DNA of 64,000 bases from Lachnospiraceae bacterium (GTDB lineage Bacteria > Bacillota > Clostridia > Lachnospirales > Lachnospiraceae), in NCBI GenBank assembly GCA_015058015.1, contig SVDM01000001.1, forward strand, positions 124,001 to 188,000, read 5' to 3'. The translations under genes were made by a program, and so were the position numbers. Under the pieces are notes generated by a model, which did no database searches, was not told the DNA's origin, and saw nothing but the letters and a program-made list of their open reading frames with translations. Positions 42,337 through 51,833 of the stretch are shown here, piece after piece (position 1 is the stretch's first letter; every line of letters begins with the position of its first letter).

Positions 42337-42888
42337 ATGCGAGTAATTGCAGGAAGCGCAAGAAGGCTTTTATTAAAGAGCCTTCCGGGGAATGATACAA
42401 GACCTACAACTGACAGGATTAAGGAGACTTTGTTTAATATCATTAATGATGATTTATATGGAGGAATCTTTATTGATCTGTTTGCCGGAAGCGGTGGTAT
42501 AGGCATCGAGGCCTTAAGCCGCGGTGCCAAAGAAGCTGTTTTCATTGAGAAAAACAGGAATGCGGTAAGTGTCATTAAGGACAATCTGGTTCATACCCAT
42601 CTCGATTCACAGGCCAAGGTAATATGTGGGGATGTGGTTTCGGCCATCGACAGATTGCGGGAATACGACCATATAGATATTGTGTATATGGACCCTCCTT
42701 ATGCAGCTGAGATTGAGGCCGAAGTCCTTAAGAATCTGGCCAAATTACCGGGCATCGATTCGGATACCATGATTATTATTGAGGCGGACATTAAAAGGGA
42801 TTTTGCATTTGTGGCTGATTTAGATTATACTGTTACAAGAGAAAAGACATACAAGACCAATAAGCATGTCTTCTTAAGTAAAAGCTAA
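42337..42888 (+). CDS. rsmD: 16S rRNA (guanine-966-N2)-methyltransferase RsmD
   Basis: 183 residues. N-terminal [36 protein letters not shown]-binding [18 protein letters not shown] and the catalytic DPPY (residues 119-122). Methylates G966 in helix 31 of 16S rRNA. Followed at 20 bases by coaD, the standard gene order. Confidence 0.96.
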   Translation: MRVIAGSARRLLLKSLPGNDTRPTTDRIKETLFNIINDDLYGGIFIDLFAGSGGIGIEALSRGAKEAVFIEKNRNAVSVIKDNLVHTHLDSQAKVICGDVVSAIDRLREYDHIDIVYMDPPYAAEIEAEVLKNLAKLPGIDSDTMIIIEADIKRDFAFVADLDYTVTREKTYKTNKHVFLSKS

Positions 42889-42908
42889 GGGCGCAAAGGA
42901 TTGGATAT

Positions 42909-43388
42909 ATGAAAAGAGCAATTTACCCCGGAAGTTTCGATCCGGTTACTTTCGGACACCTTGATATTATCGAGAGGTCATCTAAACTTGTGGATGAGCT
43001 CTATGTGGCGGTACTGGTGAACTCCGCCAAGAAATCGTTGTTTTCGATTGATGAACGTGTTAAAATGTTATCGGAATTGTTGTCCGGTTACGACAATATA
43101 AAGGTTGAATCCTTCGGCGGATTACTTGTTGATTTTGCCAAGGAGAAGGATGCCAAGTTTATTGTAAGAGGCTTACGGGCCGTTACGGATTTCGAATATG
43201 AATTACAGATTTCCCAGATGAATCGGACAATATATAGTGAGATAGATACGCTTTTTCTTACAACAAGCCTGGAATATGCTTATCTTAGTTCCTCGATTGT
43301 TAAAGAAGTGGCATCATACGGTGGGGATATATCTCACTTCGTTCCGGAAAGCATAATTCCTCTTATCTTAGAGAGGGTAAGGAGATAG
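42909..43388 (+). CDS. coaD: Phosphopantetheine adenylyltransferase
   Basis: 159 residues, normal length. Nucleotidyltransferase motif [19 protein letters not shown] (T/HxGH), central [14 protein letters not shown] and C-terminal SSSIVKEVA. Makes dephospho-CoA from ATP and 4'-phosphopantetheine. Confidence 0.97.
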   Translation: MKRAIYPGSFDPVTFGHLDIIERSSKLVDELYVAVLVNSAKKSLFSIDERVKMLSELLSGYDNIKVESFGGLLVDFAKEKDAKFIVRGLRAVTDFEYELQISQMNRTIYSEIDTLFLTTSLEYAYLSSSIVKEVASYGGDISHFVPESIIPLILERVRR

Positions 43389-43425
43389 CTTTAGGGTAGA
43401 AACTAAAAGATGAGGAGAAGATCTT

Positions 43426-44088
43426 ATGGCAAACAGAATTGAACAGATTATTAATGAGATGGAGGAGTTTATTGATTCCTGTAAGACACAGACATTTTCA
43501 AGCTCCAATATTATTGTTAATAAGGACGAGATAGAGGAATTGTTGGCAGAGCTTAAGGCCAATACACCTGATGAGATTAAGAGATATCAGAAGATTATCA
43601 ATAATCAGGAGGCTATTTTGGCAGATGCTAAGGCTAAGGCCGAGGCTATTATCGCTGAAGCTCAGATTCAGACCAACGAGCTTATCAGTGAGCATCAGAT
43701 TATGCAACAGGCATACGCTCAGGCTAACGAAGTGGTTCTTGCAGCCACCAACCAGGCTCAGCAGATTTTGGACGATGCCACAAGTGATGCCAACGATATA
43801 AGAACTGCAGCCATCGCATATACAGACGATATGCTTCGCAATATAGAGATTGTTATTAAGCAGACCTTAGAGATGAGTAAGTCCCGTCAGGAGGCTTTTG
43901 CCAAGAATCTGACAGATATCTGCACTATTGTTACATCCAACAGGGCAGAGCTTCATCCGGAGGAAGAGGTACCTGTAGAGGAGACACCTGCTCCCACACC
44001 TGTTAGAGGTCAGGCAGCCCCTGCTCCCGAGAAAAAGGATGGAGGAAAGGGAGACTTTAAGGTTGACATTCCCATTGAAGTAAAGTAG
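43426..44088 (+). CDS. Coiled-coil protein, function uncertain
   Basis: 220 residues, dominated by helix and coiled coil (35-165) rich in Ala/Glu/Gln (AKAKAEAIIAEAQIQTNELI). The tail is a proline-rich acidic segment (EEVPVEETPAPTPVRG) and a short basic end. Such proteins after coaD in Clostridia are often labelled ATPase subunit-like or DivIVA-like; I see no ATPase motif. A structural or cell-division role is possible. TGAGGAGAAG precedes ATG 43426; terminator at 44110. Confidence 0.75.
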   Translation: MANRIEQIINEMEEFIDSCKTQTFSSSNIIVNKDEIEELLAELKANTPDEIKRYQKIINNQEAILADAKAKAEAIIAEAQIQTNELISEHQIMQQAYAQANEVVLAATNQAQQILDDATSDANDIRTAAIAYTDDMLRNIEIVIKQTLEMSKSRQEAFAKNLTDICTIVTSNRAELHPEEEVPVEETPAPTPVRGQAAPAPEKKDGGKGDFKVDIPIEVK

Positions 44089-44109
44089 ATTAGAATAATC
44101 ACAGATTAT

Positions 44110-44144
44110 AAAACAGTTCTCTGTTGTGGGAACTGTTTTAATTT
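44110..44144 (+). terminator. Terminator after coiled-coil gene
   Basis: Perfect 10-bp stem AAAACAGTTC / GAACTGTTTT (44110-44119, 44130-44139) then AATTTG. Confidence 0.75.
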
Positions 44145-44185
44145 GCGGTTTCGCTTTAATGATTTAAATTGTAGAAGAGGTTACT

Positions 44186-44947
44186 ATGAAACTTGGTGTA
44201 AGTCAAAATCCATATAGCAGGAAAATCAATATATTAAATGGCATGAGAGACGGTATACCTATTTGCCTTGGTTATATAGCTGTTTCCTTTACCTTCGGTA
44301 TAATGGCCCGGAATACAGGACTGTCGGTTTTTCAGGCAGTTCTTATATCCGCCACAAACCTTACCAGTGCCGGACAGTTTGCGGCTCTTGGTATAATCGG
44401 GGCTTCATCAAGTTATGTGGAGATGGCGTTTACTCAGCTTATTATTAATCTTCGATATTGCCTGATGTCCTGCGCCCTGTCCCAGAAGTTTGATGAAAGA
44501 ACTAAGTTTTATCACCGGTTTTTTGTGGCATACGGAGTTACGGACGAGATATTTGCCGTAACGGTGGGAAGACCCGGTAAGCTTCGTCCTGCCTATTCAT
44601 ACGGCATGATATTTGTATCTGCCTTTGGCTGGACTCTTGGAACTTTCCTGGGAATTGTATCGGGGTCGATACTTCCGGAGAGAATTATAAGTGCTCTTAG
44701 TGTGGCCTTATACGGCATGTTTATTGCCATCATTATTCCTCCGGCCAAGAAGGACAAGGTTATAAGAGGTATTGTTATTATATCCATGCTTCTTAGTCTT
44801 GCATTTGGATATATTCCGGTTATTAAGGAGATATCCTCAGGATTTAAGATTATTATCTTAACGGTTCTTATTGCGGGTGTAGCTGCGGCTCTATTCCCGG
44901 TTAAAGATGATGTTTCGGAAGAGCAGGAAGAGGGAGGTGCTTTGTAA
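44186..44947 (+). CDS. azlC: AzlC family branched-chain amino acid exporter, large subunit
   Basis: 253 residues, about seven hydrophobic segments. The AzlC pattern is GMRDGIPICLGYIAVSFTFGIMARN near the N terminus and SATNLTSAGQFAALGIIG. With AzlD it exports branched-chain amino acids. AGAGG precedes ATG 44186. The stop overlaps the azlD start by one base (TAATG). Confidence 0.92.
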   Translation: MKLGVSQNPYSRKINILNGMRDGIPICLGYIAVSFTFGIMARNTGLSVFQAVLISATNLTSAGQFAALGIIGASSSYVEMAFTQLIINLRYCLMSCALSQKFDERTKFYHRFFVAYGVTDEIFAVTVGRPGKLRPAYSYGMIFVSAFGWTLGTFLGIVSGSILPERIISALSVALYGMFIAIIIPPAKKDKVIRGIVIISMLLSLAFGYIPVIKEISSGFKIIILTVLIAGVAAALFPVKDDVSEEQEEGGAL

Positions 44948-45264
44948 TGGATCATAATATATATATCTATGTGCTGGTTATGGCGGGAGTTACTTACCTT
45001 ATAAGGCTGATTCCCCTTACCCTTATTCGTAAAGAAATTAAGAATACTTTTATCAAGTCTTTCCTATATTATGTTCCATATGTTACACTGGCTGTTATGA
45101 CTTTTCCGGCTATTTTGCATGGAACAGGCAGCATAATAAGTGCTGCGGCAGGATTTATCACAGCGCTTATTCTTGCTTATCTGGGACAGAGCCTGATTGT
45201 GGTTTCGGTGCTGTCTTGTGTGGCTGTATTCTTAGTGGAACTTATTGTTATCCCCTTTGCATAA
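44947..45264 (+). CDS. azlD: AzlD family branched-chain amino acid exporter, small subunit
   Basis: 105 residues, four membrane segments (ITYLIRLIPL-type start, YYVPYVTLAVMTFPAIL). Partner of AzlC, coupled by a one-base overlap. Completes the exporter. Confidence 0.92.
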   Translation: MDHNIYIYVLVMAGVTYLIRLIPLTLIRKEIKNTFIKSFLYYVPYVTLAVMTFPAILHGTGSIISAAAGFITALILAYLGQSLIVVSVLSCVAVFLVELIVIPFA

Positions 45265-45291
45265 TACACCTTTTTGATGAGGTGAAATTCA

Positions 45292-45359
45292 TTGACAAAA
45301 AGGTTCAAAATTTATACACTATAATGGCATGATTTTCTTCTGAAATCATGCCGTTTTTC
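45292..45359 (+). promoter_or_regulatory. Promoter followed immediately by a terminator-like hairpin
   Basis: TTGACA (45292-45297) with candidate -10 boxes TATACA (45313-45318, spacing 15) or TATAAT (45320-45325, spacing 22). Then comes a perfect 10-bp stem GGCATGATTT / AAATCATGCC (45326-45335, 45343-45352) and GTTTTT. The hairpin may end azlCD transcription and, for a start near 45325, sit at the very 5' end of the Dlt-like operon mRNA. Confidence 0.55.
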
Positions 45360-45387
45360 ATGGGAATTTTTGGAGTAGAACAAGACT

Positions 45388-47094
45388 ATGGCTGAAAGAG
45401 ACGTATCACACGCAAAGGATTACAGAAAAAGATATAACAAAAAGAGGAGAAGACGTAAGAGCTTTTTGGGGAGACTGTTAGGCTCTTTAAGAGGCAGAAT
45501 TCTGTTGGGAGTTTTGGCTTTGCTTGTTATCGGCGGAATAGCATTTGCCGTTATAGAAAGCGGCTTTGTATATGCCGAGTGCAGGGTTGAGGCAGGAACG
45601 GAAGTTTCTCTTGAAGACTTCCTTAAGAAGCCCGACGATAAGGCGTATTTTACCGAAGACAGTGAGCAGTACAATGTTCACGTCCCCGGAAGATATAAGA
45701 TTAAGATTAAGACAGGTGCCTTTGTGCACCCTTGTGTTCTTATTGTTGAAGACACTGTTGCCCCTGTTATAGAGGCAAGAGATATACAAACCGGCAGGGG
45801 CATTGAACCTGATCCGGCGGATTGTGTAGTAAGTGTAGCAGATGAGACTAAGACTACGGCTACATTTGCTTCGGCTCCCAATGTAAGCGAGTTGGGAGAG
45901 GTTACCGCAGAGCTTGTGGTAACAGACCTTGGGGGTAATACTGCCAAGGCCACTGTTAATATTGACGTTTGGCCCATTAAGGCTCGTCTGAAGTTCGAGG
46001 CCGGCAGCAAGAGACCTGAACTTAAAGACTTTATGTTAGATGCGGATTTGTCCGGAGCCAAGTTTGTTACGGATATTAAGACCGTGGATATGTCCAAGGT
46101 TGGCGAACATCCGGTTAAGATTAATTACAAGGGCACTAACTACAACTGTAAGGTGGTTATAGTGGATACTACACCGCCACAGTTTACTGTTAAGAATATT
46201 GAGAGCTTTCTTAATGTTCCAAGGAAGGCAGAGGATTTCGTTACTGCCTCAGAGGATAATTCATCTGTGACATTTTCCTTCGAAAGAGAACCAAACCTCA
46301 AGCAGGAGGGTACTCAGGAGCTGGTTATTATAGCTGCCGACGAGGGTGGCAATGAGATGAAGAAGACGGTTAAGCTGACCCTTAACAAGGATACCGAGCC
46401 GCCTAAGTTTGAAGGCTCTGATAATATGGAGATTTTTGTAGGACAGACTATTTCCTACAGATCCAAGATTAAAGCAACGGATAATTGTCCCGAGGGATTA
46501 AGAGTTGAGTTCGACGCTGCTGATGCCAATACCAACAAGGCCGGTACCTACGACATTAAGGCTACGGCTACGGATTTGGCGGGCAATGTAACAGAGAAGA
46601 CATTCACCTTGAAGGTTAAGGATTCGGTATATACCGAGGAAGAACTTTGGAAGTTGTGTGATGAGGTGCTTAACTCCATTGGTGCAACAGGCAAATCATC
46701 TTCCGAAAAAGTTCGCCTCATTTACAAATATGCAAGAGAAAATGTTCGTTATTGGGATCATGCCACCAGTACAGACTGGATTAAGGCGGCCGGTGACGGA
46801 ATACTCTTTAAGAAGGGCGATTGCTACAATGTATGTATGATGCTTAAGGCGCTTCTTACAAGAGCGGGAGTTAAGAATTTCTACATCAAGAACAATCAAT
46901 CCGGTGAGAATATTCATTACTGGAATGTGGTTGATATAGGTGATGGACACGGCTGGTACCACCTTGACGGCATAGTTCGTGGTGATGATATTGCTATATA
47001 CCTGTACACTCAGGAACAGGTAGAGCAGGTTGATATTGATTCCGGTACACCTTATCATCAGTATGATAAGGGCTCGTATCCGGAGATACCATAG
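45388..47094 (+). CDS. Secreted Ig-like repeat protein with C-terminal transglutaminase-like domain
   Basis: 568 residues. Very basic cytosolic N terminus, one membrane segment (residues 32-56, ILLGVLALLVIGGIAFAVI), then four or so Ig-like/cadherin-type repeats with the recurring DTVAPVIEA, DTTPPQFTV and DTEPPKFEG boundaries. The transglutaminase-core domain has C479 in KGDCYN, H510 in NIHYWN and D527 in HLDG. It likely acts outside the membrane on wall proteins or peptides. First gene of the Dlt-like operon, 21 bases before the carrier protein gene. Role in that pathway unknown. Confidence 0.85.
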   Translation: MAERDVSHAKDYRKRYNKKRRRRKSFLGRLLGSLRGRILLGVLALLVIGGIAFAVIESGFVYAECRVEAGTEVSLEDFLKKPDDKAYFTEDSEQYNVHVPGRYKIKIKTGAFVHPCVLIVEDTVAPVIEARDIQTGRGIEPDPADCVVSVADETKTTATFASAPNVSELGEVTAELVVTDLGGNTAKATVNIDVWPIKARLKFEAGSKRPELKDFMLDADLSGAKFVTDIKTVDMSKVGEHPVKINYKGTNYNCKVVIVDTTPPQFTVKNIESFLNVPRKAEDFVTASEDNSSVTFSFEREPNLKQEGTQELVIIAADEGGNEMKKTVKLTLNKDTEPPKFEGSDNMEIFVGQTISYRSKIKATDNCPEGLRVEFDAADANTNKAGTYDIKATATDLAGNVTEKTFTLKVKDSVYTEEELWKLCDEVLNSIGATGKSSSEKVRLIYKYARENVRYWDHATSTDWIKAAGDGILFKKGDCYNVCMMLKALLTRAGVKNFYIKNNQSGENIHYWNVVDIGDGHGWYHLDGIVRGDDIAIYLYTQEQVEQVDIDSGTPYHQYDKGSYPEIP

Positions 47095-47115
47095 TAGTTT
47101 ACGGAGGATTTATAT

Positions 47116-47340
47116 ATGGAGACATTACTTGAGATATTAAAGGGGTTACATCCTGAAGTTGATTTTGAGAGTGAAGACGGTCTTATTGAGAACATGATAC
47201 TTGATTCATTTGATATCGTTACTCTTGTAGCAGAAATCAGTGACAAGTTTGATGTTGAGATCTTGGCGGAGCACCTTATTCCGGAGAACTTCAACTCTGC
47301 GGAGGCTATCTATAATCTGATTCAGGAATTGGAAGACTAA
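47116..47340 (+). CDS. Acyl/aminoacyl carrier protein (DltC-like)
   Basis: 74 residues with the carrier-protein fold and the phosphopantetheine attachment serine S31 in MILDSFDIV. Length and position, before an MBOAT gene, resemble DltC rather than fatty-acid ACP. It would hold the aminoacyl thioester made by the adenylation enzyme at 52667-54181 and present it to the MBOAT protein. GGAGG precedes ATG 47116; its stop is three bases before the MBOAT start. Confidence 0.88.
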   Translation: METLLEILKGLHPEVDFESEDGLIENMILDSFDIVTLVAEISDKFDVEILAEHLIPENFNSAEAIYNLIQELED

Positions 47341-47343
47341 ACA

Positions 47344-48921
47344 ATGCTTTTTACATCTTATGAGTTTATAGGATTTTTGGCGATCCTGTTTTTGCTTTAC
47401 TATACGGTATGCAGGAAGATGCAGTGGGGCTTACTGCTGGTGGCATCATATATATTCTATGCTGTGGCGAACCCCCTGTATTTGGTGTACATATGCTTAA
47501 CGACTCTTACCATCTACGGATGTGGTATTGTTATGCAGGGTATTACCAACAGTAGTAAGGCATATCTGGCATCTGTTAAAGATACCATTGAAAAAAGTGA
47601 AAAGAAACAATACAAGGCCATGACTAAGAAGAGGAAGAGAAGATATCTTGTTCTTTGTCTGGTTATCAATTTTGGTATACTTCTTGGAGTGAAGTATACC
47701 AACTTCTTTATTGCAAATATCAACAATCTATCAGGTGCAGGGCTTACCTTTGTCAATATTGCGCTGCCGCTTGGAATCTCCTTTTATACCCTTCAGGCGG
47801 TAAGCTATGTGGTGGATGTATACAGGGAAGCTACGGTGGCTGAGAATAATCTCGGCAAACTGGCTTTATTTGTATCCTTCTTTCCACAGTTGATTCAGGG
47901 ACCTATCAGCAGATTCGGAGACTTATCAAAGACCCTTTACATTCATCATGATTTTGACAGCAAGACCTTTTTCTTTGGCCTGCAGAGAATTCTTTGGGGC
48001 TTTTTTAAGAAGCTGGTTATTGCAGATAGAGTGTCTGCCGGAGTGCTTACCATTATCGGGGATTCCAATAGGTATCAAGGCGGATATGTATTGGCGGTGT
48101 TATTTATGTACACCTTACAGCTGTATGCTGATTTTACCGGTGGAATAGATATTACTATCGGAATCGCCCAGGCTCTTGGTATTGAAGTAAAAGAGAACTT
48201 TAACAGGCCTTATTTTTCCAAGACTTTAAAAGAGTACTGGAGAAGATGGCATATTACCATGTGTGAATGGTTTAGAAACTATGTATTCTATCCGGTATCC
48301 ACAAGTAAGGGCTTGCAGAACTTCACCAAGTTCACCAGAAAGACTTTTGGGGATAAGGTGGGAAGACGTATTCCTGTTTATCTTGCTTCTCTTGTTACCT
48401 GGTTTGCTACGGGTATCTGGCACGGAGCAAGCTGGAACTTTATTGTATGGGGACTTGCCAACTGGCTTCTTCTTATGATCGGTGAAGAGATGGAGGGCTG
48501 GTCCGATGGCCTGAACGAGAAGTATAATCTTAGGACAAAGACCGGTTTTAAGGTTTTCAGAGTCCTTAGAACCTTCCTTCTTGTTACGGCTCTTAACTTA
48601 TTCGACTGCTACCAAACGGTGGGAGAGACCATAGGTTCTTTCTTTTCAATCTTTACGGCAGGGAATCTGTCGGTGCTTACAGACGGAAGCTTGCTTGAAG
48701 TGGGACTATCAGCCGCAGATTTCGGAATGCTAATTGTGGGAGTTATAGTCTTGCTTACTGTAAGTCTTATTCAAAGAAAGGGAAGCGTCAGGGAGCTTAT
48801 TGCCACAAAACCATATGCTGCAAGAGCTGCCATATGGGGAATTCTCATTGTGGTAATACTAATATTCGGAACATACGGAATCGGATATGATTCCGCTCAG
48901 TTTATATATAACAGATTCTAG
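47344..48921 (+). CDS. MBOAT family O-acyltransferase (DltB/AlgI-like)
   Basis: 525 residues, at least ten membrane segments. MBOAT motifs: LPLGISFYTLQAVSYVVDVYR, FFPQLIQGPISRF, EYWRRWHITMCEWFRNYVFYP and the catalytic histidine in ATGIWHGASWNFIVWG. In dlt operons the family moves D-Ala from the carrier through the membrane; in alginate systems it moves acetyl groups. The neighbouring carrier, adenylation enzyme and SGNH protein suggest an aminoacyl cargo. Confidence 0.92.
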   Translation: MLFTSYEFIGFLAILFLLYYTVCRKMQWGLLLVASYIFYAVANPLYLVYICLTTLTIYGCGIVMQGITNSSKAYLASVKDTIEKSEKKQYKAMTKKRKRRYLVLCLVINFGILLGVKYTNFFIANINNLSGAGLTFVNIALPLGISFYTLQAVSYVVDVYREATVAENNLGKLALFVSFFPQLIQGPISRFGDLSKTLYIHHDFDSKTFFFGLQRILWGFFKKLVIADRVSAGVLTIIGDSNRYQGGYVLAVLFMYTLQLYADFTGGIDITIGIAQALGIEVKENFNRPYFSKTLKEYWRRWHITMCEWFRNYVFYPVSTSKGLQNFTKFTRKTFGDKVGRRIPVYLASLVTWFATGIWHGASWNFIVWGLANWLLLMIGEEMEGWSDGLNEKYNLRTKTGFKVFRVLRTFLLVTALNLFDCYQTVGETIGSFFSIFTAGNLSVLTDGSLLEVGLSAADFGMLIVGVIVLLTVSLIQRKGSVRELIATKPYAARAAIWGILIVVILIFGTYGIGYDSAQFIYNRF

Positions 48922-48933
48922 AGTGTGTGGATT

Positions 48934-49974
48934 ATGAAGAAAAAGATATTAAAGATAATAATTCCCATAATAATCGTTATTCTGGTGTTGGATTCCGCCA
49001 CCAGGCTTCTTATGCCCAAATATGCAACGGACATTGTTGAGGGCAATTTGATAAAGGAGTATTATCAGGAATCCAACAAAGATTTTGACGTGGTATTCTT
49101 TGGAGATTGTGAGGTATACGAGAATTTCTCTCCTGTTACCCTATGGGAAGAATACGGAATTAACAGCTACATAAGAGGCAGTGCCGAGCAGTATATATGG
49201 CAGTCATATTATCTGCTTGAGGAGACTTTGGCTTATCATAAGCCCAAGGTTGCTGTGTTTAATATTCAGTCACTTCAGTTTAACGAATCCCAGTCGGAGC
49301 CTTATAACAGAATGACATTAGACGGAATGAAATGGTCTCCGTCAAAGGTGAATTCCATCTTGGCCTCCATGAAGGATAACGAGAAATTTATAGATTATGT
49401 ATTCCCTCTCTTAAGGTTTCATTCCAGATGGTCGGAGCTTACTACCGAAGACTTCGAGTATTGGTACAAGGCCCATACCGTATCTCATAACGGATATTAT
49501 ATGAGAGTGGATGCTAAGCCGGCAGGTAATCTTCCTTCTCCCAAGAAGTTAGGAGACTACAGTTTTGGGGATAAGGCATGGTCTTATCTGGAGAAGATGA
49601 GAGAACTCTGCGAAAAAGAGGGCATCAAGCTGGTTCTTATTAAGGCGCCCAGCCTGTGGCCTTATTGGTACGAGGAGTGGGATACTCAGGTTAAGGATTA
49701 TGCCATTAAGCACAAGCTTACATATATCAACTTCCTTGAGGTTAAAGATAAGGTAGGCTTGGATTATGACAAAGACACTTATGATGCAGGACTCCATCTT
49801 AATGTGTGGGGAGCTGAGAAGATGTCACTCTACTTCGGAAGAATATTAAGGGATAAGTTTGCTTGTCCTGACAGACGTCTTGATAAAGACCTTCGTGAGA
49901 TATGGAGCAAGAAAGTTGAAGCTTACTACGAAGAGATAGAAGAGCAGAAGATTAAGTACGGAATCAAGGATTAA
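48934..49974 (+). CDS. SGNH-fold membrane-anchored protein (DltD/AlgX-like role)
   Basis: 346 residues from ATG 48934; GTG 48925 is an in-frame alternative. A membrane anchor at residues 5-22 is followed by an extracytoplasmic SGNH-like domain. Block I is FFGDCEVYENFSP with Cys59 where SGNH enzymes have the nucleophilic serine; block V is DAGLHLNVWGAEKMS with the Asp/His pair. By analogy with DltD it may complete acyl transfer to the polymer outside. It starts 12 bases after the MBOAT gene and ends five bases before the AsnB-like gene. Confidence 0.75.
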   Translation: MKKKILKIIIPIIIVILVLDSATRLLMPKYATDIVEGNLIKEYYQESNKDFDVVFFGDCEVYENFSPVTLWEEYGINSYIRGSAEQYIWQSYYLLEETLAYHKPKVAVFNIQSLQFNESQSEPYNRMTLDGMKWSPSKVNSILASMKDNEKFIDYVFPLLRFHSRWSELTTEDFEYWYKAHTVSHNGYYMRVDAKPAGNLPSPKKLGDYSFGDKAWSYLEKMRELCEKEGIKLVLIKAPSLWPYWYEEWDTQVKDYAIKHKLTYINFLEVKDKVGLDYDKDTYDAGLHLNVWGAEKMSLYFGRILRDKFACPDRRLDKDLREIWSKKVEAYYEEIEEQKIKYGIKD

Positions 49975-49979
49975 AGACT

Positions 49980-51821
49980 ATGTGTGGTATATGCGGAATA
50001 ATTAATACCGGAGACAATCGCCCTATTGATAAAGGGATTATAGAGAATATGCTGGAGAAGATTAAGCACAGAGGACCGGATGGTTTTGACACATATGTGG
50101 ATGAGCATGCAGGTCTTGGTTTTAACAGACTCAGCTTTATTGACCTTACAGGCGGTATGCAGCCTATTTCCAATGAGGATGGCAGCATTGTAATGGTATG
50201 TAACGGTGAGATATTCAATTTCGAGGAACTTCGGGAAGAGTTGAAGAAAAAGGGCCATGTCTTTAAGACGGGTACGGATATCGAGGTTATAGTTCACCTT
50301 TATGAGGAATGTGGCCTTGACTTTGTCACTATGTTAAATGGCCAGTTTGCCATTGCCCTTTACGACAGGAAGAACGCATCAGTTATTCTGGTGAGAGATC
50401 ATGTGGGAATCTGTCCCCTCTTTTACACTAAGGTGGATGACCGCGTGGTATTCGGCTCTGAGATTAAGGCTATATTGGAGTATCCCGGATGCGAAAGGCA
50501 CCTTAATCTAAAAGCCGTTGATCAACTCCTTAATTTCCCGGGAGTTGTGGCACCCAATACATTTTTTAAGAATATCTATTCCTTAAGACCGGGGCATATG
50601 ATTATCATTAATGATAATGGTGATATGACGGATAAGGAATATTGGGACCTTATTTATTCCCCCGAGGAGGAAGACTTAGGAGAGGAATACTATGTTGAAA
50701 AGCTTAGAGAACTCATTAAGAATGCAGTAAAGAGAAGACTTATTGCAGATGTTCCCATAGGATTCTATGTATCAGGCGGCCTAGATTCTTCCGTTGTGGC
50801 CTGCTATATCGGCAAGTTCCTTCTTAACAGTTATTACTCCTTCTCAGCAGAAATCGGGCAAGGAGATTTAAACGAGAAAGAATTCCAGCGCATGGTAAGT
50901 GACTGTGTAGAGTCTGAGCACTTCATGGTTAAAGTTGCAGAAGAAGAGATCTGGAAGAATTTCTCCGATGTAATATATCATGCGGAATCCGGAGTTAAAG
51001 AAAGCTATGATAATGCGGCCTTTCTGCTTTCCAAGCTGGTAAGCGAGAGCCCGGCCAAAGCCGTGCTTACAGGTCAGGGTGCTGACGAGTATTTCTATGG
51101 CTACGTGGGATATATGGTGGATGCCTTCCGTAAGATGCAAAAGGGCAAGATGACCCCGGAAGAGTGCGCTATTAATGAACGCTTGTGGGGTGATCCGTAC
51201 TTTAGATTTGAAAGAGACCATGCTGCAATCGGTGAGATTCATAAGAAGTTATACAGCGCGGATGTACGAGGAGAGATGGCGAATTTCTCGGCTGTTGCTG
51301 AAAGTCCTATTGATGTTAAGAAGGTGGAAGGGCTTTCTACCATGAAACGTCGTTCTTATATTGATAATAAGCTTCGTCTTTCCGATCACCTCTTAGGAGA
51401 GCACGGAGACAGAATGTTCTTCTCACATTCCGTAGAAGGAAGACATCCCTTCCTTGACAGAGAGGTTATTGAATTTGTTAAGACTATCCCTGATAAGTAC
51501 AAACTTAGAGGGGTTAACGAGAAGTATATCCTTAAAAAAGCCGGAGAGGGTATCGTGCCGGAGCCTATCCTTAAGCGTAAGAAGTTTCCTTTCCAGGCAC
51601 CTGGCATGTCAGCCATGATAAAGAATAAGCCAAGTGACGGTCTTATCTTTGATGATTCGCTGGTAAAGAGCCAGGGAATCTTTGATTACGGCTTTGTACA
51701 GGAATTAAAGAGCATGTACAATGCGCCGGATTTCCAGCTGATGGGGGCGTACGAAATCGACTATCTGCTTATCGTTATGACTGTTTCATTGTTGTGTGAG
51801 CAGTATAAATTGACATTATAA
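49980..51821 (+). CDS. asnB: Asparagine synthetase B-type glutamine amidotransferase
   Basis: 613 residues. N-terminal class-II glutaminase starting with catalytic MCGICG (Cys2 before Met removal). The C-terminal synthetase has the PP-loop SGGLDSS (265-271). The usual SGEGADE/GEGSDE motif reads TGQGADEYFYG, with Q366 replacing the glutamate proposed as general base in E. coli AsnB. It may thus be a divergent member that amidates another carboxylate, as AsnB relatives do for diaminopimelate in peptidoglycan. Lies inside the Dlt-like operon, five bases after the SGNH gene. Confidence 0.88.
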   Translation: MCGICGIINTGDNRPIDKGIIENMLEKIKHRGPDGFDTYVDEHAGLGFNRLSFIDLTGGMQPISNEDGSIVMVCNGEIFNFEELREELKKKGHVFKTGTDIEVIVHLYEECGLDFVTMLNGQFAIALYDRKNASVILVRDHVGICPLFYTKVDDRVVFGSEIKAILEYPGCERHLNLKAVDQLLNFPGVVAPNTFFKNIYSLRPGHMIIINDNGDMTDKEYWDLIYSPEEEDLGEEYYVEKLRELIKNAVKRRLIADVPIGFYVSGGLDSSVVACYIGKFLLNSYYSFSAEIGQGDLNEKEFQRMVSDCVESEHFMVKVAEEEIWKNFSDVIYHAESGVKESYDNAAFLLSKLVSESPAKAVLTGQGADEYFYGYVGYMVDAFRKMQKGKMTPEECAINERLWGDPYFRFERDHAAIGEIHKKLYSADVRGEMANFSAVAESPIDVKKVEGLSTMKRRSYIDNKLRLSDHLLGEHGDRMFFSHSVEGRHPFLDREVIEFVKTIPDKYKLRGVNEKYILKKAGEGIVPEPILKRKKFPFQAPGMSAMIKNKPSDGLIFDDSLVKSQGIFDYGFVQELKSMYNAPDFQLMGAYEIDYLLIVMTVSLLCEQYKLTL

Positions 51822-51833
51822 TGACATGCTTGA

